From: Eubacteriaceae bacterium Marseille-Q4139
GTDB taxonomy: Bacteria; Bacillota; Clostridia; Lachnospirales; Lachnospiraceae
Length of the DNA stretch: 64,000 nucleotides
Direction: 5' to 3'
Assembly (NCBI GenBank): GCA_018223415.1
Contig: JAGTTQ010000001.1
Span: 738,153-802,152, forward strand
Below are positions 50,809 through 58,111 of the stretch, in pieces. Position numbers and translations under genes: made by a program. The stretch's first letter is position 1. Each line of letters begins with the position of its first letter. The notes below the pieces were generated by a model, which was not told where the DNA came from, ran no database searches, and saw nothing but the letters and a program-made list of their open reading frames with translations.

Positions 50809-52245
50809 TTACTCATTGAGGCGCGGGCCGATTTCCTTTGGAATCGGGCATTCGTACACGCCGTTTGTCTCGTCATGAAGCTCTTTCTTCGCCGCTTCGG
50901 CAAGCTCCGGGTTCTCGAGAATCTTGATTCCCGCGAGGGCCAGGGCTTTTCCTGCCGTCAGCATGGCTTTATGGGCAATTTCCGTGTTCCCGTGGGACGT
51001 CATCTGCCAGGAGTGGCCCGGCGTCCCCAGGGTTGCCGTGGCCGTCGACAGCCAGGCCGTCGGCATCACATAGCTCGCGTCGCCGACGTCGGAGGAACCG
51101 GCCTGAATCCCGCCGTTAAAGGCCAGGGGGGCGATTCTCGTATCCAGCGGCTTTTCAAAATATTCCTCGGCAATTTCCGCGCCGAACATCCGGCGGATTG
51201 CCGCCTTCTTGCTCTCGATCTCTTCCGGTGTCGAGGTGTCATAGAAAAATTCATGGGCCAGCTTAAAGTCTTCTTCGCCGTAAGCAGGCGCGCCGATCTC
51301 CTCCAGGGCTTCCTGAAGAACGCCGGATACCACATGGTTCGGCATGAAATCGGAAAGGCCGGCGTAAAGCTCATACGTCATTTCCGTGCCCGTCATCTTT
51401 GCGGCGCCTTCCGCCACGTCAATGACTCTCTTATAGATCTCCTGCACCTGCCAGGACTTTGGCGCACGGATGAAATAATGGACGCAGCTATGTCCCTGGA
51501 CAACATTCGGAGCGATGCCTCCCACGTCCCGGTAGGCATAATGAATCCTTGCATCGGAAATGATATGCTCTCTCAGGTAGTTGACGCCGACGCTCATCAG
51601 CTCTGCGGCATCCAGGGCAGACCGGCCCATCTCCGGCGCGGCGGCCGCATGGGACGTGATGCCCTTAAACCGGAAAAACACGCTGACATTAGCCAGCGTA
51701 GACGTCGTCACGACACGGTTTGTATCCGACGGATGCCAGGTGAAGGCCACATCCACGCCGTCGAAAATCCCGTCTCTCGCCATGAGGGTCTTTCCATTTC
51801 CCTTTTCCTCGCTTGGGCAGCCAAACAAAACGACGGTTCCTTTTCCCGGATTCTTCTCCAGGTAAGCCTTCATCGCCAGCGCGGCGGCAAAGGTTCCGGC
51901 GCCCAGCAGGTTGTGGCCGCAGCCATGTCCGTCGGGATTTTCATCGTCAGTAGGAACTCGCTTCGTCAAGCCGCCCTTCTGGGAAAGCTCCGGAAGCGCG
52001 TCGTATTCGGCCAGATAGCCGATGACAGGTTTCCCCTCGCCGTAAACGGCCTTAAAGGCCGTCGGCATTCCGGCAAGCCCCATTTCCACCTGAAAGCCCT
52101 CTTCCTTCAGAACTTCTTCATAGAGCTTTGCCGTCTTGAATTCATGGAAGCCGGTCTCGGCAAAATCAAAGGTTTTGTCGCTGACATCCACGATCAGATC
52201 CTGTTTTTCTTCAACAGCACGGATTACAAGTTCTTTGTTGTCCAT
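50809..52245 (-). CDS. M20-family amidohydrolase (AbgB-like)
   Basis: A 478-residue metallo-amidohydrolase of the M20D class, similar to aminobenzoyl-glutamate hydrolase subunit B. Metal ligands are in GHGCGHNLLGAG and in the FGCPSEEKGNGK stretch with the acidic pair; the dimer domain follows around residue 200-310. Start is ATG 52245, nine bases after AGGAGG. Its neighbours are two transporter-like membrane proteins and a divergent LysR gene. Substrate unknown; acyl- or aryl-amino-acid amides are likely. Confidence 0.86.
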   Translation of the reverse strand: MDNKELVIRAVEEKQDLIVDVSDKTFDFAETGFHEFKTAKLYEEVLKEEGFQVEMGLAGMPTAFKAVYGEGKPVIGYLAEYDALPELSQKGGLTKRVPTDDENPDGHGCGHNLLGAGTFAAALAMKAYLEKNPGKGTVVLFGCPSEEKGNGKTLMARDGIFDGVDVAFTWHPSDTNRVVTTSTLANVSVFFRFKGITSHAAAAPEMGRSALDAAELMSVGVNYLREHIISDARIHYAYRDVGGIAPNVVQGHSCVHYFIRAPKSWQVQEIYKRVIDVAEGAAKMTGTEMTYELYAGLSDFMPNHVVSGVLQEALEEIGAPAYGEEDFKLAHEFFYDTSTPEEIESKKAAIRRMFGAEIAEEYFEKPLDTRIAPLAFNGGIQAGSSDVGDASYVMPTAWLSTATATLGTPGHSWQMTSHGNTEIAHKAMLTAGKALALAGIKILENPELAEAAKKELHDETNGVYECPIPKEIGPRLNE

Positions 52246-52365
52246 TCCTCTCCTCCTGGTTCCGGGGGAATCCATAACTTTTTGTGTTTGACATCCCCCT
52301 GTATATTTTCGTATAATTATATCATTCCTGCGCTTGCCTTTCCAATTCCCTATATTTATCATCTT

Positions 52366-52381
52366 ATAACTATTTAGTTAT
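52366..52381. promoter_or_regulatory. LysR-box-like palindrome between the divergent genes
   Basis: Arms ATAACTA and TAGTTAT two bases apart, with the T-N11-A form of LysR sites. It is just upstream of the LysR gene and within reach of the amidohydrolase promoter on the other strand. Confidence 0.5.
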
Positions 52382-52392
52382 GGAGGCGGAAC

Positions 52393-53391
52393 ATGAACCT
52401 TCAAAAGCTTCAATATATCGTAGAAATTGAGAAACGCGGTTCCATCTCCGGTGCCGCCCATGCCCTTTTTGTCTCTCAGCCGTACCTCAGCAAAATTTTA
52501 AAAGAGATAGAGGAAGAATACCGGATCATCATTTTTTCCCGTGCAAAAAACGGCATCACCGTCACCGACAGCGGGCGGCTGTTCCTTGACATGGCAAAGG
52601 ATCTCATCGCCAGTGCCGAAGCCTTCCAGAAAGCCTTTGACGAGCGCCGCGACAGCTTCCGTCTGCGCGTCAGCTCCGCAAACACCTCGCATGCCATGGA
52701 TGCCTTTCTCCGGATGTTAGAGGAGTCGCCGGATTCTTCCCTTCGGTTCAGCTACCGGGAGACTACCCTCATGGACGTTGTAAACGACGTCTGCACCAAT
52801 ATGGCTGACATCGGCGTCATTCTTCTGAACAGCTCCACGCGCGATACGGTTCTGGAGCTTCTCCAGCTCAGGCGCATCGCCTGCGAAACGCTGTTCGACT
52901 CGGGCACCTATTTTGTCGTCCGCTCCGGGCACCCGCTTCTTGAGAAAAAGGAGCCGTTCACCATGGACGATATTTACCAGTACAACTTTGTCCTGTATCC
53001 GGACATGCAGGACGACAAAACCCATGTGCTCCAGAGCGCCTACGGCGACTCCTCCCTGAACCTCATCAACTGGAACCGCGTCCGGCAGGTGGTCTATGTG
53101 TACAGCCGGGCGGCGCTCCACAACATCCTGACCCACACGGATTTCATCGCCCTGGGGACGGCCGCCACCCGCGAGCAGGAAAAAGACTTCGGCATTGTCT
53201 CCCTGCCCCTTCCGTCCGATATCCCGCCGAGGGAAATCCGAGAGGACAGAAAGAGCCTCTGCTACATCTATCAAAAGGAGCGGGAGCTTCCGGCCGCTGC
53301 CAAACGGTACATCGCCTTCCTGGAGCAATGCTACGGCAAGGACTCGGACTTTGGAACGCAGGAAAAAGAAAAGAGAGGAGTATCCGGATGA
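52393..53391 (+). CDS. LysR-family transcriptional regulator
   Basis: A 332-residue regulator with an N-terminal winged helix (MNLQKLQYIVEIEKRGSISGAAHALFVSQPYLSKILKEIE) and a C-terminal substrate-binding domain starting near residue 95. It is divergent from the amidohydrolase operon and probably controls it in response to a ligand. The stop TGA overlaps the start of the nitroreductase gene, so the two are co-translated. Confidence 0.9.
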   Translation: MNLQKLQYIVEIEKRGSISGAAHALFVSQPYLSKILKEIEEEYRIIIFSRAKNGITVTDSGRLFLDMAKDLIASAEAFQKAFDERRDSFRLRVSSANTSHAMDAFLRMLEESPDSSLRFSYRETTLMDVVNDVCTNMADIGVILLNSSTRDTVLELLQLRRIACETLFDSGTYFVVRSGHPLLEKKEPFTMDDIYQYNFVLYPDMQDDKTHVLQSAYGDSSLNLINWNRVRQVVYVYSRAALHNILTHTDFIALGTAATREQEKDFGIVSLPLPSDIPPREIREDRKSLCYIYQKERELPAAAKRYIAFLEQCYGKDSDFGTQEKEKRGVSG

Positions 53392-53978
53392 TACGTGAAA
53401 TTACAGAAAGGCGGAGTATCCGCCGGTTTAAAGAGACGCAGGTTCCAAGAACCATGCTGGAAGAAATTATAAAGGCCGGCATGCTGGCGCCGTCCTCAAA
53501 AAACAGGCAGCCGTGGAAATTCATTGTCACAGCAGGAAGTGAAAAAGCAAAGGCCCTTCAGGCCATGGAGACCGGGCTTCTCAGGGAAAAAGAAGTGCCT
53601 CTTCTCCCAGGGAGCGCCATGCATCTGCGCGGAGCGGAACAGACCTTAAAAATCATGAGACAGGCGCCTGTCGTGATTTTCATTGTAAATCCGCTGGCTC
53701 TGCCCCTTGACCGCCCCCTGAATGCAGAAGACCATATTTCTGAAATCTGCAATGCCCAGTCCGCAGGCGCTGCCATCGAAAACATGTCCCTGGCCGCCGT
53801 GAATCTTGGACTCGGGAGCCTCTGGATCTGCGATACCTATTTTGCCCATGAAGAGCTTCTCGCCTGGCTCGGGGAAACCGGCGGGCTGTTTGCCGCCTTT
53901 GCCGTGGGATATGCCGACGAGGCGCCGGCCGCCAGGCCGCGGAAAGCTCTCGAAGAAACCGTTGTCTGGCGCATATAG
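53388..53978 (+). CDS. Nitroreductase-family FMN protein
   Basis: A 196-residue nitroreductase-like flavoprotein. N-terminus ITERRSIRRFKETQVPRTMLEEIIKAGMLAPSSKNRQPWKFIV and the motif IENMSLAAVNLGLGSLWICD are typical. Start ATG 53388 overlaps the LysR stop (ATGA) and follows GAGGAG. It may process the compound sensed by LysR. Its specificity cannot be told from sequence. Confidence 0.86.
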   Translation: MIREITERRSIRRFKETQVPRTMLEEIIKAGMLAPSSKNRQPWKFIVTAGSEKAKALQAMETGLLREKEVPLLPGSAMHLRGAEQTLKIMRQAPVVIFIVNPLALPLDRPLNAEDHISEICNAQSAGAAIENMSLAAVNLGLGSLWICDTYFAHEELLAWLGETGGLFAAFAVGYADEAPAARPRKALEETVVWRI

Positions 53979-54002
53979 GACGTCAAAATTCCATATGCCA
54001 GC

Positions 54003-54046
54003 TCCCCCCGCCGGCCAGGTGTGCCTGCGGGGGGATTTCTTTTTAA
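54003..54046 (+). terminator. Terminator after the nitroreductase gene
   Basis: Arms TCCCCCCGC and GCGGGGGGA followed by TTTCTTTTT. The converging amidohydrolase gene ends at 54054. Confidence 0.8.
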
Positions 54047-54053
54047 TGCTTAT

Positions 54054-55439
54054 TTATTTCTGAGGCTGAGGAATCGGAACTTCTTTCGGGATCGGGCAGT
54101 TGTAGGTCTTGCCTTTCATGTTCGCATCGAATTCCTCTTTGGCCTTTTTCACCAGCTCCGGCTCCTCTGCCAGTCTGACAGCCGTCGCCGCCAGAACCTT
54201 GGCGCCGTATAACATTCCTTTTTCACCGATGCCCATGCCGGCGCAGGAAGTGATCTGCCAGCTGTGGCCCGGGGCAGCCAGGTTGCAGGTGGCCGTATTC
54301 ACCATGATTCCGGGTACGATATGTTCCACATCGCCCACGTCGGTGGAGCCGTATCCGTTGCGGTGCGTCACCGGCGACACCGCCGAATGGATGGCCGGGC
54401 CTTCTAACTCCCCGGCGTCCTTCATCTTCTGGTATCTCGGGCTTGCCAGATTCAGCTTTTCGGCAAATTCCAGCTCTTCCTTCGTCCACTTGGGGCTTTC
54501 GATATTTTCCATGCAGTCATGGGCCACCTGCGCCAGGACTTCGTTGTCCAGCGTGTTGTAGCAGCCGCCTAAAAATTCGATTTCAAGCTGGGTCTCGGTC
54601 ATATGGGCTGCGCCCTCCGCCACAAGCACAAGGCGGCGGTATGCGTCGTCGATGGCCTCGCGGCTCTGGGCGCGCACATAATACCATACGCTGGCGTTGT
54701 CCGGCACGATGTTGGGAGCCACGCCGCCCTCTTTGATGACGTAATGGATCCGCACGTCGCTTGTCACATGTTCCCGCAGGTAGTTGGCGCCTACGTTCAT
54801 TAGCTCCACAGCGTCCAGGGCGGAACGTCCGTTGTGGGGATCTCCGCCTGCATGAGCCGTGATGCCTTTAAAGTGGAAAATGGCGCTGTTTAAGCCGTTG
54901 GAGCAGCCCACATTTACTTCGTTCCTCGTGCCGCCGTGCCAGGCCAGTGCCACATCCAGATCCTTAAAAGCCCCGTTTCTCGCCATGAAGGTCTTTCCTG
55001 TCAGGGCTTCCTCCGCCGGGCAGCCGTAAAAGACAACCGTTCCCTCCATCCCGCGCTCTTCCAACTCGGCCTTCATTCCCAGTGCGCCGCCAAGGCAGGC
55101 AACGCCTAAGAGGTTGTGGCCGCAGCCCTGTCCGGGCGCGCCGTATTCGACGGGATCTTTTTCCGTGCTCACTTTCTGGCTCAGGCCGGGCAGGGCGTCA
55201 TATTCGCCTAAGAAGCCGATAACCGGATGGCCCTTTCCCCAGACGGCGCGGATGGCCGTTGGCAGACCGGCATAGCCTACTTCCACTTCAAAGCCAAGGC
55301 TTTTTAGCACCTCGGCCGTCCACTGGCAGGCCTTTACCTCATTGTAGGCGATCTCCGGGTACTCCCAGATCTTTTTTGCCAGATCGGTGAGCAGCTTCTC
55401 GTTTTTTTCAATGGCTTTTACAGCGATTGTCTCCAGCAT
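54054..55439 (-). CDS. M20-family amidohydrolase (AbgB-like), second copy
   Basis: A 461-residue paralogue of the enzyme at 50809, with GQGCGHNLLGVA and FYGCPAEEALTGKTF metal-site stretches. It shares the domain order but is clearly divergent in sequence, so it is an old duplication or separate gain. Start is ATG 55439 after GAAGGA. The family-5 binding protein upstream (55631) probably delivers related substrates. Confidence 0.87.
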   Translation of the reverse strand: MLETIAVKAIEKNEKLLTDLAKKIWEYPEIAYNEVKACQWTAEVLKSLGFEVEVGYAGLPTAIRAVWGKGHPVIGFLGEYDALPGLSQKVSTEKDPVEYGAPGQGCGHNLLGVACLGGALGMKAELEERGMEGTVVFYGCPAEEALTGKTFMARNGAFKDLDVALAWHGGTRNEVNVGCSNGLNSAIFHFKGITAHAGGDPHNGRSALDAVELMNVGANYLREHVTSDVRIHYVIKEGGVAPNIVPDNASVWYYVRAQSREAIDDAYRRLVLVAEGAAHMTETQLEIEFLGGCYNTLDNEVLAQVAHDCMENIESPKWTKEELEFAEKLNLASPRYQKMKDAGELEGPAIHSAVSPVTHRNGYGSTDVGDVEHIVPGIMVNTATCNLAAPGHSWQITSCAGMGIGEKGMLYGAKVLAATAVRLAEEPELVKKAKEEFDANMKGKTYNCPIPKEVPIPQPQK

Positions 55440-55581
55440 GGATATTCCTTCTTTCTTTTGGATTTTAATAAAGATTGCTCTAATTGATGCTGCTTTTATT
55501 ATAATCCATCCAAAATTTCTTTGCAACAGCAATATTTTCTGTATATTTTACATAATATTTTTTTCTCTTTTCAGAGCGCAG

Positions 55582-55623
55582 AAGACGCAGGCCGGGACAA
55601 ACGTCATGCCCTTCCTGCGTCTT
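55582..55623 (-). terminator. Terminator between the binding-protein and amidohydrolase genes
   Basis: Arms AAGACGCAGG and CCTGCGTCTT, just after the stop of the binding-protein gene. The minus-strand side has no long T-run, so it could be leaky or serve the plus strand. Confidence 0.6.
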
Positions 55624-55630
55624 TTGTACC

Positions 55631-57238
55631 TTATTCGTAATGGCAGTTTCCAAGATAATGGATCGCTGTATTCTGGTTGAATTCAAAGCCCTTTAAATCA
55701 GCACGCCGTCCAACCATGTCGCTCTTATAATAAAGCGGCACCCATGGGCAGAGTTCCTTTAAGTAGGCCTGGATGTCCTTATATTCCTGAAGACGTTTTT
55801 CGTTGTCTGTCTGAACGCTGGCCGCATCGATCATGGCGTCCAGAGTTTCGTCCTGAAGGAACGCGCGGTTTCCGCCGATTCCGCAGTTTTTCGAGTGGAA
55901 CAGCGGCGTTGTGCTGTATTCCGGATCACACGTCGTATTCGTCCAGCCAAGAATCAGCATGTCATGTTCCCCGGCGTTGATGGAATCCTGGAACGCGCCC
56001 CATTCATAGACATTGATGTCCACGTCGATGCCGGCTTCTTTCAGCTGCGCCTGCACCACCTGGGCGGAACGGTTCCGCACATCGCCGGAAACGTAGATCT
56101 TTAAGGAAAGCCCGTCTCCGTAACCGGCCTCAGCCAACAGTTCTTTTGCCTTTTCCACATCCTGCGGATACGGTTCAAGCTCCTCGTTCCAGCCCGGAAT
56201 CGTCTTGGCAATAAAGGAGTTGGCAACTTCCCCGCGACCTTCCACGATGGTGTCCACAAATTCCTGGCGGTTGAGGGCGTAGGCAATGGCCTGGCGCACC
56301 CGCACATCGCTTAAGGCTTCCTTCTGTGTGTTGAGTGCAAGGTACTCCACCGACGAAGACGGGTGGCTCTCAAGCATCAGATCCGGGTTCGACTCGATGT
56401 TCACGGCATCCGTCGGATCCACGTTAATCGTCAGGTCGATTTCTCCCGTCTCAAGGGCGATGCATCTGGCGCTTCCTTCCGGGATAATCCGCATTGTGAT
56501 GGACGCCGCCTCTGCCGGCCCATCAAAATAGTCGTCAAACCGCTCCAACGTCCAGTGGTCGTTGGGAACCCATTCTTTGAACTTAAACGGGCCTGTGCCC
56601 ACCGGGTTCTCGCCGTAGCTCTCTCCGGCCTCGGTAACAGCCTTTTCCGAGAGGATCTTCATGCTTGTGTCGTTTAGGATATATAGAAGCGACGGGTACG
56701 GCTTATTCAGATGGACTGTCAGGTCGTAATCGCCTTCCACGGTAACGTGGTCGATGGCCGAAGCATTGGACATGGCCTTTGGCATGGTCTTGCACCGCTC
56801 CAGCGTAAATTTCACGTCGCTGGCTTTTAATTCTTCGCCGTTGTGGAATTTGACGCCTTCCCGCAGCTTAAATTTATAAGTCACGTCATCCACCATCTCA
56901 AAGCTTTCGGCCAGGTCGCCGACAACCTCTTTGTTTTCGTCAATTTTCGTCAGGCCGTTGTAAATATGCTTGTTTAAAATAGCCGACGGGGAATCCACGC
57001 CGGCCGCAGGATCCATGGACTGAATATCGCTGCTGTTGGCGGCGATGATATCGCGCCTTCCGTCTCCTGCCTGGGCGGCCTCTTTTGCCGTCTCCCCGGC
57101 CGTCTGTTCCGCCGTCCCGGAGCCTGCCGTTTCGGCTGCCGCTTCCGTACCATTATCCTGCTGTACCCCCGAACCGCAGGCCGACAGAAGCATGGATGCC
57201 GCCAGGAAAAGTGCGGCGGCTGTTCTTCTCTTTCTCAT
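55631..57238 (-). CDS. Family-5 solute-binding lipoprotein
   Basis: A 535-residue SBP_bac_5 protein with lipobox LLSAC about 21 residues in and a Thr/Ala/Glu linker. The family pattern KFKLREGVKFHNGEELKASDV and the motif VRQAIAYALNRQEFV are clear. No matching permease or ATPase genes are in this window; it may use the permeases of another operon. It is upstream of a M20 amidohydrolase, so its ligand may be an amino-acid conjugate or peptide. Confidence 0.88.
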   Translation of the reverse strand: MRKRRTAAALFLAASMLLSACGSGVQQDNGTEAAAETAGSGTAEQTAGETAKEAAQAGDGRRDIIAANSSDIQSMDPAAGVDSPSAILNKHIYNGLTKIDENKEVVGDLAESFEMVDDVTYKFKLREGVKFHNGEELKASDVKFTLERCKTMPKAMSNASAIDHVTVEGDYDLTVHLNKPYPSLLYILNDTSMKILSEKAVTEAGESYGENPVGTGPFKFKEWVPNDHWTLERFDDYFDGPAEAASITMRIIPEGSARCIALETGEIDLTINVDPTDAVNIESNPDLMLESHPSSSVEYLALNTQKEALSDVRVRQAIAYALNRQEFVDTIVEGRGEVANSFIAKTIPGWNEELEPYPQDVEKAKELLAEAGYGDGLSLKIYVSGDVRNRSAQVVQAQLKEAGIDVDINVYEWGAFQDSINAGEHDMLILGWTNTTCDPEYSTTPLFHSKNCGIGGNRAFLQDETLDAMIDAASVQTDNEKRLQEYKDIQAYLKELCPWVPLYYKSDMVGRRADLKGFEFNQNTAIHYLGNCHYE

Positions 57239-57327
57239 AGTAAATCCCTCCCAATACGGAAATTTTTAAAGCCTTTTGACTGGCTGAATGAAATTCATGC
57301 CCCCTTTCTGCCTTTCTTTTTTACAAA

Positions 57328-57356
57328 ATTATACTCCCGTTTTTGCTAATTGTCAA
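57328..57356 (-). promoter_or_regulatory. Promoter of the family-5 binding protein gene
   Basis: On the minus strand, -35 TTGACA (57351-57356) and -10 TATAAT (57328-57333) with a 17-base spacer. Confidence 0.78.
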
Positions 57357-57467
57357 ATTAAATTATCTTTTATGATAGTATAATATAAATAAAAAATTTT
57401 TTATTATCTTTTAAAATAATGTAATTGCGCGGCGGTGCCTGTATAGTATAGAAAAAAGGAGGGACAC

Positions 57468-57869
57468 ATGATTGGAGACAGAATAAAAGAGCTGAGAGCC
57501 AGAAACGGGCTCACCCAGGCCGACCTCTCCAGGCGGCTCCAGATTTCCCGTTCCGCCGTCAATGCATGGGAAATGGGCATCAGTGTCCCGTCAACCCAGT
57601 ATGTCGTCGAGCTGGCCTCGCTGTTCCGCGTGACGACGGATTTCCTTCTGGATCGGACATCGGAGGAGACGCTTGATATCTCAGAACTGAATGAGGGGGA
57701 AAAGGAACTTCTGACAAGAATGCTCCAGTATTTTTCGGCTCACCGCTATACCGTCGGCCTGCTGGAAAGACACGGAATCAAACCGGAGGAGGAAGAGCTG
57801 GAAGGGCTGCATGCCCCGCTTCTTTCTTATTATAAAGGGCTTAAGGATCTGGAGAAAAAGGGAGAATAA
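57468..57869 (+). CDS. XRE-family transcriptional regulator
   Basis: A 133-residue regulator with an N-terminal helix-turn-helix (IKELRARNGLTQADLSRRLQISRSAVNAWEMGISVPS) and a charged C-terminal part of unknown role. Such proteins often control nearby stress, phage or wall genes. A terminator follows at once, so it is monocistronic. Confidence 0.85.
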   Translation: MIGDRIKELRARNGLTQADLSRRLQISRSAVNAWEMGISVPSTQYVVELASLFRVTTDFLLDRTSEETLDISELNEGEKELLTRMLQYFSAHRYTVGLLERHGIKPEEEELEGLHAPLLSYYKGLKDLEKKGE

Positions 57870-57874
57870 AAAGG

Positions 57875-57910
57875 GCTTCTGCATGGATTGTGATGGATCT
57901 GTGCAGAAGC
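57875..57910 (+). terminator. Terminator after the XRE gene
   Basis: Arms GCTTCTGCA and TGCAGAAGC, followed by TTTTTTTG. Confidence 0.82.
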
Positions 57911-58006
57911 TTTTTTTGTTTTTGAGGTTTCAGCGGAGATTGTGGGATGCTGTTTGGTTTGTTTTGGGGTGATTTTCATATGAAAATATTGAAATTTTCT
58001 GAAATA

Positions 58007-58016
58007 CCCCCCCCCC
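58007..58016 (+). repeat. Poly-C tract (10 C) upstream of the wall-protein promoter
   Basis: Ten consecutive C bases lie eight bases ahead of the -35 box at 58025. Homopolymer runs of this length change length by slippage and could vary promoter strength. This tract is the longest of its kind seen in the window. Confidence 0.8.
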
Positions 58017-58024
58017 GGTACTTA

Positions 58025-58053
58025 TTGACTAACTTTTTCGTCGGTATTATAAT
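58025..58053 (+). promoter_or_regulatory. Promoter of the wall-binding protein gene
   Basis: -35 TTGACT (58025-58030) and -10 TATAAT (58048-58053) with a 17-base spacer, 59 bases ahead of the start. Confidence 0.75.
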
Positions 58054-58111
58054 GAACTTGTGCAAATTGCCCGATTTGTGCAATACATATCAATATAAAA
58101 GGAGGTTGAGT

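Noticed and set aside
50875..52377. 500-codon open frame on the plus strand opposite the M20 amidohydrolase
   Set aside because: It is the antisense shadow of a strongly conserved enzyme in GC-rich DNA; it has no ribosome site or recognisable domain.
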